This document shows, in pieces, positions 10,960 to 40,645 of a DNA stretch of 64,000 nucleotides; within the stretch, counting starts at the first letter, position 1, and every line of letters starts with the position of its first letter. The stretch lies in assembly GCA_039621445.1 (NCBI GenBank), contig CP154955.1, positions 10,838,241 through 10,902,240 on the forward strand, in the 5' to 3' direction. Both the position numbers and the translations under genes were made by a program. The notes below the pieces were generated by a model. The model did not search any database, had not been told where the DNA came from, and worked only from the letters and a program-made list of their open reading frames with translations. Source of the DNA: Euglena gracilis (Eukaryota > Euglenida > Euglenophyceae > Euglenales).

Positions 10960-12160
10960 CCGTGGAGCAGCTTTGCAGCTTTGTGTCGCCTTTCTCACAG
11001 CGAAGGCCCCGCCCAAGAAGGTGCACTATTTGCTCCCCAACAAGATCCTCCGCTTTGAGGGCTCCTTGTACCTGTTGGAGGCCCATTTGCCAGGTGCCAG
11101 TGCTTTTTTTTTGCTGTCAAATTCTCCAGCGAGGGGAGTTTTTCTGTTTTGGGCATCCGAAGTCGGTCCTCAGTGCGGTTGTTGTTCGGGGGGTGATCAT
11201 CAAGTGCTGTTTGGCAGCATGTTCCCAAAGAATTTTGCCTTCGCGTTGCGATGGGTTGACCCTGCACCCTGCCAACGGCGTTGGGGCAGTGACTATTGAT
11301 TGCGTTCCGTCACCCTGTATGGGTTTTGCAAATCTGGCTGTTCCTCGGTGCTGGGTGTTGGCTATGGTCACGTTCCAACCCCATAGGATTATTTCAAGGG
11401 TTGGCACCCACCATACCGGCCCCCCCAGGTGCATTGTGGGGGGTGAATCCCTTGTTCAGTCCAGAGTAAGTGTTGGTGCTCCCCCGGTCCCCCCCCCCAG
11501 GGGGAGTGGGGGGGATATCCCCATTAAGGTTGTGCAAACCCCCCTTTCCGCGTCACGTTGTGTCGACGTTGGTCCAGGATGGGGGTTGCCAAACTTTTCT
11601 GCAAACAAACGGCAGAACGTAACGTGCATACGGATTTGGAAACGGGGCGAAAAGGGACAAGAATACAAATACAATCAACGCGGAGGAAACCGAGGATTGT
11701 TCGGTTTTTTTGCTATGCCTCTCAGATGGCAACTCATGCTTGAGTTCCCTGGCTGTCAGGCCGAATTTGACCAAGCCCCGGGCTTGGGGTGAGACGGTGG
11801 CCTCGGAGTGCCCTGCTGTGTTGGGGAGACCCCATGCCCCCTGGGGGGGGGGGTGCATGGCCATGGGCCTGAAATCGGGTCAAAAAAGCTTTTCCAGGCT
11901 GGGTGACTTGGCCGGGTGCACAAACACTGCTGGCAATGTGCCCTAACATCTCGGGGGGGGGGGGTTGGATGTGGGTACCTTGGAGTGGCTGTCCAGTGAG
12001 GGGAGGTATCCCCAAGGTGTTGAATCTGCCTTGCTTTAAAATTCAGCATGAAGGCTGCCAGGTGAATGGGAAACACCGGGAGACACCAAACAAACGCTCA
12101 CTGACACACACGCGCGTGCACGCACGCACGCACGCACACACACACGTGCGCGCGCACACA

Positions 12161-12240
<80 letters not shown>

Positions 12241-12260
12241 CACACGCACGCACGCACACA

Positions 12261-12294
<34 letters not shown>

Positions 12295-15200
12295 CACGCA
12301 CGCACGCACGCACACACGCACGCATGCACGTACACGCACAGACACACACGAGTGCGCGCGCGCACACACACACACAACACACACACACACACACACATGC
12401 ACACGTACACATACACACACGCACGCACGGACGCACAAACACACACAACACAACACACACACACACAGGGAGAGACGCACGCACACGCACAGACACACAC
12501 ATGCGCGCACACGCAGTCGTGCACACCAGGGCGTAGCGTAAGAAAATTTGACCCTCCCCTTGGGGGGTCCATCCAGCCAGCAGCCTTTTTCAAACCCGGT
12601 ACCCCCCTCCCCCAACGAGTTTTATTTATTTCCAGCCGCCCGAGGGCCGCCGGACGGTAACGGGTTTTTTCTTTCGGGGGGGGGGGGGGTGAAAAAATAG
12701 GCCCAAAAAAGGGACACCAATTAATTGGCAAAAAAATGAGTCGAAAAAGGGTTGGCCAGGGCAAATTAGGGGTCAAAAATTCGATTTTTTTGCAGTTTTT
12801 TTTGACATTTTTGCAACTTCGATTTTTCGGTACCCGGTTCGACCCTAGCTCCAGCCGGGACTCCCAGGGGGGTCAGCCAGCAGCAGCCTTTTTCCAGCCA
12901 GCCCAAATTTTCCAGCCTCTGAGCTGCCCCCCCTGGTGCATACATTATGCAAACACAAGATACACGCAGTCACACACACACCCGCGTGCGCACCATTACA
13001 CATACACATGGACGCGCGCGCACCATTACACAGGCACATGGAAACACGGGGAGGGAGGAAGGATGGGAAAGAGAGAGAATTTACATTATGACTGTGGTCT
13101 AGGTATGTGGCTGAACAACCTGACCAGTATTTGGTCACGAAATGGCGTCAACACATGGGGTGGGGAAATGGTGGGTTAACCGGAGACCGGAATCAAGGCA
13201 GCCCCCTGGCTGAACCCCAGGGACTTGGCGAAAACTCACGAATCGCTCCTTTCTCATGCCGGTTTCGTTTAAAAGGGTACGAAAAGCCAACGGCCACTTC
13301 TTCAGTCTCACAGCATTTCATCCCGCCCACCTCGCAACCCAGGGGACTGGAGCAAGCACAATGATATCTTTGGCAACGTGCTGAGCAGCCGGATGACCCC
13401 CCAGAGCCTCAGCCATTTCTCCTTCGAGTACTCGAAGCACCGGTACATGCTGCTGGACGTTCAGGTGCGCCATTCTTGCACGTGCATAAGACGAGGGTGA
13501 GATGCACTCCCCATTATCCGCATCATTTTGGCATTTTTTTTGCATTCAACCCCAACATTTTGCAACTGGCACACACACATTCTTTTTTTGCATTTTTTCC
13601 ACATTTTTTTTGATTCAAATTTTTGCCATTTGACATATTTTTCACAGTTCTGTAAAAGTCGTTTGTATTTCGCCCCACAGGGCTGAACGGGAACCCCAAT
13701 GGGTGGCGGGGTCGACCGCCCCCTCCGTCCCGATGGGTGGAGGCGGCCCGACCCCCCCCCCCCACCTCCCTGCCCTGCCCCCACGCGGCGCAGGGGGTGA
13801 GCTACGAGGGCTGCGACGTGTACACGGACCCCGCGGTGGTGACCGGCACGCCGTCCGCCTTTGGGTACACCGACACGGGCCTCAGCGGCGTCCAGGCGTT
13901 CTTCCGGAACCACCGCTGCTCCGACGTGTGCAGGTTGCCCCCGGGGAATGCCGCCGCACGGTGTACGGCACACCGCGTGGCGTACCATGCACACTTTGCA
14001 TGCGAACGTCTTTCGATGAAGTTCGACCCCAAAAATGAGATCTTATATTTTGGCTTTTTTCTAACAATTAATTATAAAAGTTTTTTTGTGTGTTTTTGCA
14101 TTTATTTTTCAAAAAAAAATGGCATTGAAAGGCGCACGGTGTGCACTGTATCCACGGTGCGCTGCACACCGTGTCCCCTTGGCTTCGCTGCAACACTACT
14201 ATTTAGTGCCCATGCGCGCACCTTTTTTGTATCAGCCTTGGAGTCCACTATTCCGAGGAAGATGGTGGGCAGGGATGGTTTTTGAAGTCTATGCCTGAAG
14301 TTTATGCCTGGATGGGCGGTGTGAGGAGCGGTTGCACATTGAAAAAATTGTCGAGGAGTCCCCTCTCATTCGCATTTGCATTACCTCCAGAATTTTTCAA
14401 AGTTTGGACCCCGGGGGACGGGGGGGGGGGTAGGGTGGTGGGTTCCCCGGAACCCTCCCCCCGGGGGTTTTCCTCGGGGGGGGGGGGCTGAGTGGTACCT
14501 GCCAGAGGTGGGGTTTCCTCTATTTCCTGCCTGTTTGTTCCCAGAGTGCCTCAGTTTTTGACCCCCAAATCCCCCTCCCCCTCCCCCTCTCCCTCCCCCC
14601 CCTCCTCCAGAGTGGAATGAAGGTACCCCTGGGTGGGGGGACCCCCGGTGTTTAAGAATCCCCCGATTCCCTCTTCTTCGCAAGGCTCCTGGGTCTGCAA
14701 CCTGTGCATCAGCCTGCCTTACTGAGGATGCCAAGTGTGTGCTCGCTGACTTTTCTTTGGCAAGGTTGCGCTGCTTTTTTTGTCCTCCTGGCTCACCGTT
14801 TGGTCACATGGGCACGGAGGCCTTCATTTTTAACTCAATTGTCTGATATCATATACATATATGGCAGCCTCCAACTAAAGGGACCCCCCCCAGGGGGGTC
14901 CCTATAGTTGGAGGCTTATATCAGGGGGGTCAAAATAGTTTTTTTGCGTTAATGATGGAATAGGGTTAGGTGCGCGACTTAGGGTTAGGGTTAGGCCTAA
15001 CTTATAGACGGGTGTTCGGTGTACAAGTTAGGCCTAACCCTAACCCTAACTCGCGCACCTAACCCTATTCCATCATTAACGCAAAAAAAATGGACCCCCC
15101 CCTGATCCAACTATAGGGACCCCCCCGGAGGGGGTCCCTTTAGTTGGAGGCTGCCACACACACACACACATATATATCAATATATATATATATATATATA

Positions 15201-16445
15201 TATATCAATATATATATCAATATATAATACATATATATATCAATATATGTCTATATTAATATAATAATTTCACTATAGTTTTAATATATATATATATATA
15301 TATATCTATATATATATATAAATATATCTACATATATGTATATATGATTGCAGTTTCGATTCTTCTGAGCATTGGCTGACCTCATTTCCGACCAAACCTC
15401 ATCTTATATCCCAACCAGCCTTGGGTTGCCCCCCCCTCATCCCCTGGACTCTTCACCCTGCTCCTGGCGTTCAAAGCAGTTTTTTTATTTTTATAATTCA
15501 TTCATTCTTTCAATAATTTGTAATTTATCATATATATTTATATTATTATATTACTATTTGTAATAATAGTTATTATTATTATTATGAATTTATTATCATG
15601 TTGCATTTAATAATTTCATATTTCAGCTCATCTCAATTCAATTTATTTGTTATGCGTGTCTTGAATGTAAATGAGGCGCTTGGTTTTGCGGTTAATAACA
15701 AGGGTTTCTTCATGTCTGAAAAATTAGGTGTAGATTGCTGTTGATTGGCGATCAACTGGTGCTCTGACACAGGCATTGCACCTGGCGAATCCCTTGCGAC
15801 CACCAAGGTTTTGAAGACTCCTGGCCAGGATTGGATGATTACTGAGTTGCTTTTCTGTGTTGTTGCTGTAACTATTGTTTTTTTCCCTGTGAAATTGCCA
15901 AAACGTTTTGGAGATTGGGCTCATATTGGCATTGTCCCGTGTCACAGCTTCCTCTTCGATGCATCATTGTACCAGTCATCAAGCGAATGAAGTCGCATCC
16001 TTGATCCTATGTTTTTGCTTTGCTGCAGTGCAACACGTTGGAAATGTAACCCCTCCCCCCAAATAACCCCTCGGTGTGTTATTTGGGCACCCGAGCTGGG
16101 GCCCCAGGGGGGGGGTGTTATTTGGAGGGGGTGTTATTTTTACATGGAAAACCAAAGGAAAACAGGGGGGGTGTTATTTGGGCGCTCGAAATGGGCCCCC
16201 GAAGGGGGGTGTGTTATTCAGGGGGGCGTTATTTGGGGGGGGGTGTTATTTGGGAGGGGAGTTTAGTCATGTGGTAAATGTTGCTTTTGATGTGTGTTTT
16301 TTTTGGTTTTCCAGTACCTGTTGTTGACCACCCTCGCTTGCCTCCTGGCCCGAGGACCAAGGACATAGAGATGCCCACCGCAGAAGGTGTTCACTTTGAC
16401 CCTCCAAAGATGCTTGATCCGCCTTCACCTCTGGATTGCAAGTGA
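9370..16445 (+). CDS. atypical alpha-kinase (MHCK/eEF2K-type), complete
   Basis: Seven exons with clean GT-AG introns: 9370-9453, 9739-9907, 11001-11093, 13343-13464, 13794-13933, 14685-14734 and 16315-16445 (TGA). They total 789 bases, giving 262 residues, with all phases closing. The whole protein is an alpha-kinase domain: glycine-rich GSGGCRVAY, the ATP-binding lysine in YVAKKYL (about residue 58), the family word [20 protein letters not shown], and DVYTDPAVV. The zinc ligands are visible as His140 and H-x-C-x3-C (His196, Cys198, Cys202). The usual GxGNxG loop reads GYTDTGLSG, a divergence worth noting. Family members phosphorylate serine/threonine, including elongation factor 2 or myosin heavy chain; the substrate here is unknown. 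There are no extra targeting or regulatory domains. Introns 2 and 3 carry microsatellites, and intron 6 a palindromic element. Confidence 0.9.
10790..10962. repeat. TA/TATACA microsatellite in alpha-kinase intron 2
   Basis: Alternating TA and CATATA units with three GGTGAATATA interruptions. It ends 38 bases before exon 3. Open frames of Tyr/Ile through it are artefacts. Confidence 0.9.
12104..12530. repeat. CACG/CA microsatellite in alpha-kinase intron 3
   Basis: Over 400 bases of CACG and CA units. The remainder of this 2.2 kb intron (11094-13342) is G/C-tract sequence without coding signal. Confidence 0.95.
14863..15155. mobile_element. near-perfect foldback element with telomere-like arms
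   Basis: The ends are inverted: GGCAGCCTCCAACTAAAGGG at the left and its complement at the right (15136-15155). A second inverted pair inside (about 14938-15000 and 15027-15089) carries TTAGGGTTAGGGTTAGG on one arm and the complement on the other. About 27 bases separate the arms. It sits in TA/CA microsatellite within alpha-kinase intron 6. No coding capacity and no clear target duplication. Confidence 0.85.
15156..15345. repeat. CA/TA microsatellite
   Basis: CACA followed by long TA tracts with TCAATA interruptions, right next to the foldback element. The following AT-rich part of the intron to 16000 shows no exon that is required by the kinase. Confidence 0.9.
16020..16265. repeat. GTTATTTGGG degenerate tandem repeat
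   Basis: The word GTTATTTGGG or GTTATTTTTA recurs about seven times, separated by G runs, just upstream of the last alpha-kinase exon. It is intronic and has no coding signal. Confidence 0.7.
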
Positions 16446-16507
16446 CTGCGGCTGAAAAGAAGTTTGACAATTATGGCATTGAAAAATAAATATTTCTGAA
16501 CCTGTGA

Positions 16508-16509
16508 TT

Positions 16510-16559
<50 letters not shown>

Positions 16560-16595
16560 TGTGTGTGTGTGTTTGTGAGTGTGAGTGTGAGTGTG

Positions 16596-16643
<48 letters not shown>

Positions 16644-16690
16644 TGTGTGTCTGTGTGTGTGAGTGTGTGTGTGTGTGTGTGTGTTTGTAC
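16508..16690. repeat. GT/GA microsatellite after gene 2
   Basis: GA and GT tandem units directly follow the short 3' region of the alpha-kinase gene. An AATAAA at about 16485 could serve in 3' end formation. Confidence 0.9.
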
Positions 16691-16813
16691 GTGCACTCCT
16701 GTGTTTCCAGGGGGCGACCATTTTTTTTTGGGGATTTCCATTGGTGCCTTTGGGGTCAGAGGAATCTTTCCTTGCGCGGGGAGACGCCATGCCCTCTCCA
16801 CCTGGCCGGGGTG

Positions 16814-17252
16814 CAGGGTTCGATATAAGGAGGGCGTACATGATTTAGGTGGGGGGGGTGTCCCCCCCACCCCCACCCCCCCCTCCTGGCCCCCAGGGGG
16901 GGTCCGGGCCCCCCCCCCCCCACCTGCCAGGGGGGTCCGGACCGACCCTGGGGGGGGGGGGTACCCGGGACCCCCCCCCCAAAAAAGGGTCAATTTTTTC
17001 CTCCGGCGCTTCGCGCCGAATTTTTTTTGCATTTTTGGCCAATTTTTGCCCAAAAAGTGCCCAAAATGGCACTTTTGGTCGATTTGGGGGGTCAAAATTT
17101 TTCGGCCCGGCGCTTCGCGCCGGGCCGAAAATCGGTCACCCTGACCGCGCCACTGTTTAGGTGGGGGGGGTGTCCCCCCCCACCCCCCCCCCTCCTGCCC
17201 CGCGGGGGGGGGCCCGGACCACCCCCCCCTCCTCTCTTTATATCGAACCCTG
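16814..17252. mobile_element. hAT-like MITE, family B copy 1
   Basis: Inverted ends CAGGGTTCGATATAAGG and CTTTATATCGAACCCTG. The flanks are a perfect 8-base duplication CCGGGGTG (16806-16813 and 17253-17260). The interior has paired GGTGGGGGGGTGTCCCCCC arms and GGCGCTTCGCGCC hairpins. No coding capacity. Three more copies lie at 28694, 32072 and 53288. Confidence 0.92.
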
Positions 17253-17821
17253 CCGGGGTGTCTACTGAAATAATTTGGGTCAGATTTGTGGGGCAAATCG
17301 CCGTTTTTCTTCGTCTACTTTTTTGGGATTCCTTTTTGACCCTTTCCTTGAAAGCGTTTGGTTCAAAAAATATTCGAAACTTTCAGTCTGTGGAAAGGTG
17401 AACATTTTGCATCTGCAGTTTTGCTTCTCATTTCCTCGGAGTATTATTCCGTCAGGACTTCGGCTGGACTCATCCCTCAACTGGATTGCTTTTTGCTTGG
17501 TTTCTGGTACCAACTCAGTTGCTGGGCAGCAAGCGGGACATCCCCAGCCTCCCTCCCCTCTCGGTCGAGCCAGCATTGTTTTTCCGGCTCATGTGCTGAC
17601 GGAATCCCCTGTCTCAGCAACCTCATGACCTGCTGGGTGCATTGTCCATTTTTGGGGTTGTTATAATGCATTTTTCAAAAAAAATTCATTTAACACCGAT
17701 GTGAGCCCCACCCCCGGGTTGGAGCCCCCAAACCTCCCCCCCCCCCCAGGTGGTGAGCGCTTGGGCAAAGGATGGGCTGGAAAAAATTCTCAAGGGGTTT
17801 GGCTGATTTTGGGTGCGTTTT

Positions 17822-17872
17822 GTGTGTGTGTGTGGGGGGGTTGGGGGGTGGGGGGGGGGGTGGGGGGGGTGG

Positions 17873-17920
<48 letters not shown>

Positions 17921-18126
17921 CGGTCGATCCCCCCTGGGGGGATCTAAAAGATAGGGGGTGGGTTTGGACCTGGGAAGAATTTCCCCCACCCAAGGTCATT
18001 AAGTGGATCTATAGGTGCAATGCCCAACTGCAACACACCACCCATCCACCCAGGTACCTATCTGGAAACCCCACACACGCTGCCCCCCCCACCCCCCCAC
18101 CCACACCCACCCCCACCCACCCACAC

Positions 18127-18176
<50 letters not shown>

Positions 18177-18222
18177 ACACCCACACACACACACACACAC
18201 ACGCACGCACACACACAGACAC
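17822..18222. repeat. GT and CA microsatellites
   Basis: A GT tract at 17822-17917 and a CCCA/CA tract at about 18080-18222 flank a short unique segment. Open frames of Val/Cys/His/Thr here are repeat artefacts. Between gene 2 and gene 3 no other coding signal was found. Confidence 0.9.
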
Positions 18223-18674
18223 CAGGGGGGGGGGAAATGCAACTTGCATAATTTGCATTTTTTTGCATAATCGGCTTTTCCCGAAATTTGCATTTTTTTG
18301 CATTTTTTTGCATTTTTTTGCATAAAATATTTTCCCCGGAAAAAATTTTTGTAGTTGGTTGCCATATGTTTTGAATTTTTTTGCATATTTTTGCATTTTC
18401 TACATAAAATATTTTGCCCTGGAAAAAAATTTTGTTGTTGGTTGCCATATTTATGGATTTTTTTTGCATTTTTTTTGCATTTTTTTGCATAAAATATTTT
18501 GCCCTGGAAGTTTTTTTGATCTTAGGCAGCAAAGCTCTGTTATATTCCAGCTTTTTCTCAGGTTTTTCATGCAAGTTGCATTTTTTTGCATTTTTTTGCA
18601 TTTTTTTGCATTTTTTTGCATTTTTTTGACTTGCATAATTTGAAGGGCCCAGTTGCATTTCCCCCCCCCCCCTG
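18223..18674. mobile_element. foldback element of TTTTTTGCAT units (family D, complete)
   Basis: Starts CAGGGG with a G run then AAATGCAACTTGCATAATTTGC, and ends GACTTGCATAATTTG, CAGTTGCATTT and a C run closing CTG. The ends are inverted repeats. A direct repeat CAGACAC flanks it (18216-18222 and 18675-18681), although the CA microsatellite makes this less certain. Related pieces lie at 5131-5360, 6690-6819 and 37140-37206. Confidence 0.75.
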
Positions 18675-19733
18675 CAGACACACACACACACACACATACA
18701 AATAGGCACGTGCATGTGCATGCATTCGGACACAGTCCCGACGACCCACGTGATATCAAAGAGATGAACGCTGTGCCAACGTTTAAAATGCGCCACTCTC
18801 CCAGATGACGATGACGTCGGAAGCCCCATCCAGCTCTGCCCCACCCTGAGCGCCAGGGGTGACGGCGCTCCAAGGGGGTTCGAGAGCGTCACTTTGTTTG
18901 TGGCCGGAACCAGGGCTGGGGAACCTTGCTCGCCAGGCATGCCCCTTCCTGTGACGTGGGCCCCAATCATGCCTCAGTGGTTTCCAACCGATTCCATCAA
19001 GCATCAACAGCGTCCTCACACGAAGCGAACACTGGTGGCGCCGAAGGCGCCAGTATTTTTTTTGGGGGGGGTTGGCCAAAATCCATTTAATTTTGAGCCA
19101 TTTTCGGCCGAGTGGTCATAGCGACCGCACTCATACAATCATTTAGTCACTGACACCCCCCCCCTGGGGGGTTACTGGTTTTTCAGACTGACTCATTCGT
19201 TGTTGTTGTTTTTTGACCTGGACCCCCCCCCCCCCCCCGGAGGAGGGGGTTGGCAAAAAACCACTAAAGTGACCCAGCCGTTTTTTTCACGTTTGTGGTC
19301 AAATTTTCCTTCCAGAGTGGCCGACCCCCCCCGGGGTCCTGACTAACTGGCTTTTCTGGCAAAAAAAGTGACTACTGGTAGGACCCATAACATTGAATAC
19401 CGACGCCAGGAGGGGGGCATTTTCCTCTTTTCAAAAACCAGTCACCTGAACACCCCTTGGGGAGTGGGTCCACAACAAATTTTCACCCATCTGCAGGGGT
19501 CACTTCCATTCTTAAGGTGTATAAATGCTCCAACACAGCTTGCATTTTTTGGTATCAACTGGGTCTTGCATGCAGGGCCACCCGCACAGCCAGCATTTTT
19601 TCCCTCCTTGCCAACACTTTTCTCCAGCTGACCCTCCTGTTTGGGGTCCTCAAGAAAAACCATTCATGACATTTATACGGTTCGTTATTTGTTCCATCTT
19701 GGTGGATCAGTGACCAACCTGCCACCTCTCCCC
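18675..19733. other. intergenic sequence upstream of gene 3
   Basis: CA repeat, then mixed sequence with C/G homopolymers. Short open frames exist but none shows a closed exon structure. The polypyrimidine CTGCCACCTCTCCCCAG closes this stretch as the acceptor before the gene 3 ATG. Confidence 0.5.
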
Positions 19734-19737
19734 AGGG

Positions 19738-19740
<3 letters not shown>
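19734..19740 (+). promoter_or_regulatory. putative spliced-leader acceptor at gene 3 start
   Basis: CACCTCTCCCCAG is followed after only two bases (GG) by ATG at 19738. The strong pyrimidine tract and short distance suggest trans-splicing of a leader. Confidence 0.5.
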
Positions 19741-37127
<17,387 letters not shown>

Positions 37128-38215
37128 AGGAATTTTACATACAACAACTTGCAACAACTTGCATACATACAACTTGCAATTTTTTTGCATTTTTTTGCAT
37201 TTTTTTATGGTGCATGTTTTGGGGCTTTGTTCGAAACATTTGGGCCTGGAGATTTCTGTGGGAAATCTTCCTCTCGGACAAGGAAGAGTTTCGGTTTCTA
37301 GAGTTGGCAAGCGGATTGTTTGCCAGGGATTACAGTGATGGTGCTTCGGCTGCTCGCGTGGCACCCTGGCACAGCACTGGCTCACCTCCCTTCCCGACAC
37401 GGATTGAAGCAGAGCCCTGGGTCTGCCCGCTCCTGCCCGACCGCATCACCATTTTCTGAGGGCGATACGGTGCGGAAGGACGTGCAAGTGTACACCTTTT
37501 ATGGGAACTGCAGAGCCGCAAAAGACCAGCAATGTATTTTGGATTTGTGGTGGGTTTAACCAGCCCGCATATGACCCAACCAGCGAGCCAACTGGCTGAG
37601 AACCCCCCCCCCATTAGGGATGAATGGAATGCCTCACAGATTTTCAAATATACTTTGAGCAGTTTTTGTTCGACTGAATTTAAGTTCCATTTTGCACTGT
37701 ATTTTGCACTAGTGTTTGTTGAAATATTCTGATCCCCTTTATTTCAAATTTGTCATGATTTGTTTTGCTACTTTGTTGTGTGTATTCTTGTTCATTTCTT
37801 TTTCCCTATCAGTTCAGCGCAACTGGGGAAAACACGTACTTTTTAAACCCCGGTTGTTCTTTTTGTTCGCTGGAGTTTGCGAATCACAATAATATTACTT
37901 TTTTTTTGGAATTGACGTTTTGAATTTACCCCTCCGCAAAGTATTGCATTTTGTGAAACAAAATTTTTTTAAATGCAAGGTATCCAATTTGGCCGTCCAA
38001 CGTACCTTCCCCTCTTTTCTTTAATGCAGCTTCCATACGTCTCTGTAGGATGTTTGCCGAACCCCTGGGGGAGGCTGCGCCGCCCTTCTCCCAGGTTTTT
38101 TGGGAGCCCAGTTGCATTAGCACCAGCCAGAAATGGGGACAAGGAACACCATTTTTCGGGGGGAAATGTGGGTATAATGGTGTGTTGACTTTTTTTAGGG
38201 GCTATTGCCACACAT

Positions 38216-39784
38216 CAGGGCGGTCCGTAAGGGACGGGATTTTTTTTTTTTTTTTAGTTAAGGACCGCCCCCCACCACCTCTTCCCGTATTTTCAGGAGC
38301 ACCAATTATTGGACCCGAAACAATTGGTGCTTTCCCAAAAACCACTCAAAACCCCATTTTTCACACCTTCCAAAAGCTCAACATTTTTTCAAAGTTTGAT
38401 TTTGAGAAGTTTTTGAGGCAAAAAATGCTGTTGAAAATCCAAAAAATTTCAAAAAGAAAAAAATGTCAGTAAAATTTGGCTGAGCCATAATTTGGTCCAC
38501 TTTTTTTAACCTCGTTTTTTTTCACCTCCCTCCTAGAAAACTACGAATTTTTAACCCTGGGATTTTTGAGATATTTTTTTTGTGAATGTATCAGCATTTA
38601 TCAGCATGCATCAGCGTTTTTTTGGTGGTCCTTGGAAGGATAGAGAAATCGTTGCGATTACCGTTTTCCCCCAAACCACCCGATTTATAAACCGTCGGGG
38701 TTCACAGGATAAGGAATTGTTGGCGAAAATCCAACCCCAAAAATGACGCCAAAACCCCCAAATGGAAATTTTCGGCAGATCTTGGGGCCAGTTTGTTAGT
38801 TTGGGGGCCACATCCGGGGCCGGTTTTGGTGCCACATTGGGGCCAGGTTTGGATCCTCATCTTGGGGCCAGGTTGGTGCCAGTTGGCCAGCCCTTTGTCG
38901 CCGCCCACGGCCAAGAAAACACCGTTGTTTTTCCCCTGGCCAAAATAAAAAAGCACCCCTTTTGACCCCCCTGTCCAAAAAACAAAAACACCGTTTTTTC
39001 ACTCCTTTCTTGGCCAAGGAGAAAACCCCGTTTTAGACCACAGAGGGGTTTCCCGTGGGGGGGGGGGGGGCTCGGCAGTTAAAAAGGATTGCGGACAAAT
39101 ATTTGAAAAAATATTTTTTTTCGATTTTTTTTTGTCGGCAAGTGGGCCGAAAATGCTATATCCCCCCTCATTGTCCTCTGACCCCGTGCTCGCTGACCTA
39201 TCCTCCTCGGGGCCTGCCTCCAAGTCACGTTGACTGGAGGCAGTTTTCCGGAAGGCCACCAGCTGGATTTGCGCATTTTTTTTGGAAATTTTTTCAAGAA
39301 TTTTTCCCGGCACCGAAGGCGCCGGGTGTATTTTTGACCTATTTTGGTCCCCCCAAAACCCCCCAAACCCCATTTTTTTCACACCTTCCAAAAATTCAAC
39401 ATTTCTCAAAGTTTTGATATTGAGAGGTTTTTGAAGCAAAAAAAATGCCATTGAAGACCCGAAAAATTTCCAAAGAGAAAAAATCTCAGTAAAATTTGAA
39501 TGTTCCAAAATTTGGTCCCATTTTTTTGACCTGCATTTTTTTGACCCCCTCCTAAAAAACTAACAATTTTCAACCCTAAAATTTTGGATATTTTTTTTTT
39601 GGGAAATAATGTGGTTTTCCATCAAAAAAAATCATGTATTTTGGGTGAATTTCTCAAAATAATTTTCCAAAATTTTTCCTAGCCAAAATCTCCGTTTTCC
39701 CAAAATTGGCGAAAATCTGTGGTGGGTCCTTATTTTTCGGTTGAAGTGTATTGGGACAGGATTTTTTAGTTAGGGACCGTCCTG
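38216..39784. mobile_element. hAT-like non-autonomous element, family F
   Basis: Left end CAGGGCGGTCCGTAAGGGAC and right end TTAGGGACCGTCCTG. The flanks CCACACAT (38208-38215) and CCACACAC (39785-39792) match at 7 of 8 positions. The 1.57 kb interior holds two copies of the family E repeat (38338-38580 and 39300-39600) and no transposase. It lies between gene 3 and gene 4. Confidence 0.82.
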
Positions 39785-40645
39785 CCACACACCTCCTTTT
39801 TTGAAAAAGAGGTTGGCTGTTCTTAGTTTTTGACAGTTTTCCGATTCTGCAAGCCACCTCCAGGAAGGCTTTCTTTTGTCCCGGCGAAGGAGCGTTACAA
39901 GTAGCCTCCAACGTCAAGCATTAAAGTGCCTTTTGGGAAAGTGCCACACCAACTGCCATGTCCCCATGGTCATTTGCTGAGTTGGGGGGGATTGGTGATT
40001 TGGCTCCACATTGGTCTGCTGGATGAAAGTGATTTGGGGTGGTCACTGATTGACTTGGTGGATTGATCTCTCATTGGGTGCATGGGTGCATGGACGCGTG
40101 GGCACATATGCCTGGGTGCAGAATTGTTTCGGAGCTTTCTCCCCTCGTGCACGTCCTCCCCGCGTTGTGTCACGAACGGGCCATGTGTTACAACTTGTAA
40201 TATCATGTGTCAGCCGCCCCCTGCTGTGTAGAGTGCAAGTTCCCTCCTTGCGGGATACCCCCTGTGCTGCGAATTAGCTCCTTTGTAGCTGCTGTTTAGA
40301 CTAGAGCGCTGTATTTCCCTGCACCAGAAGGACTCCTCTTCTGTGTGGCCGCTTGTAATTTTGACGTGCTCGGATCGCAACGGCTCACCGTGTGCTGGCT
40401 GAAAGAAGCTTGCTGGATGGCAGTTCTCCGGAAAGTCTCTTGGTTTCTTTCTTAGCAAACAAGGGGCCGTTCACCGGGTCATCTGCCTCCTGCTTACCGC
40501 CTTAGAAATTCTGCGGATCGCAGCAACAAATTCCTCGGGGGGGGGGGGCGGAGGTTTCAGTCCGGCCAACGCCACAAGGTTCGCCCGTTTAGCCATTAAA
40601 AACAAAAACTGAGGACAAGAAGAACATATCACCATCATCAAAGAG

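Noticed and set aside
12036-12776. 246-codon minus-strand frame
   Set aside because: Shadow of the CACG microsatellite, made only of Val, Cys, Arg and Ala.
14940-15090. True telomere or chromosome end
   Set aside because: The TTAGGG units are few, face each other in an inverted repeat and sit inside an intron with a gene continuing on both sides.
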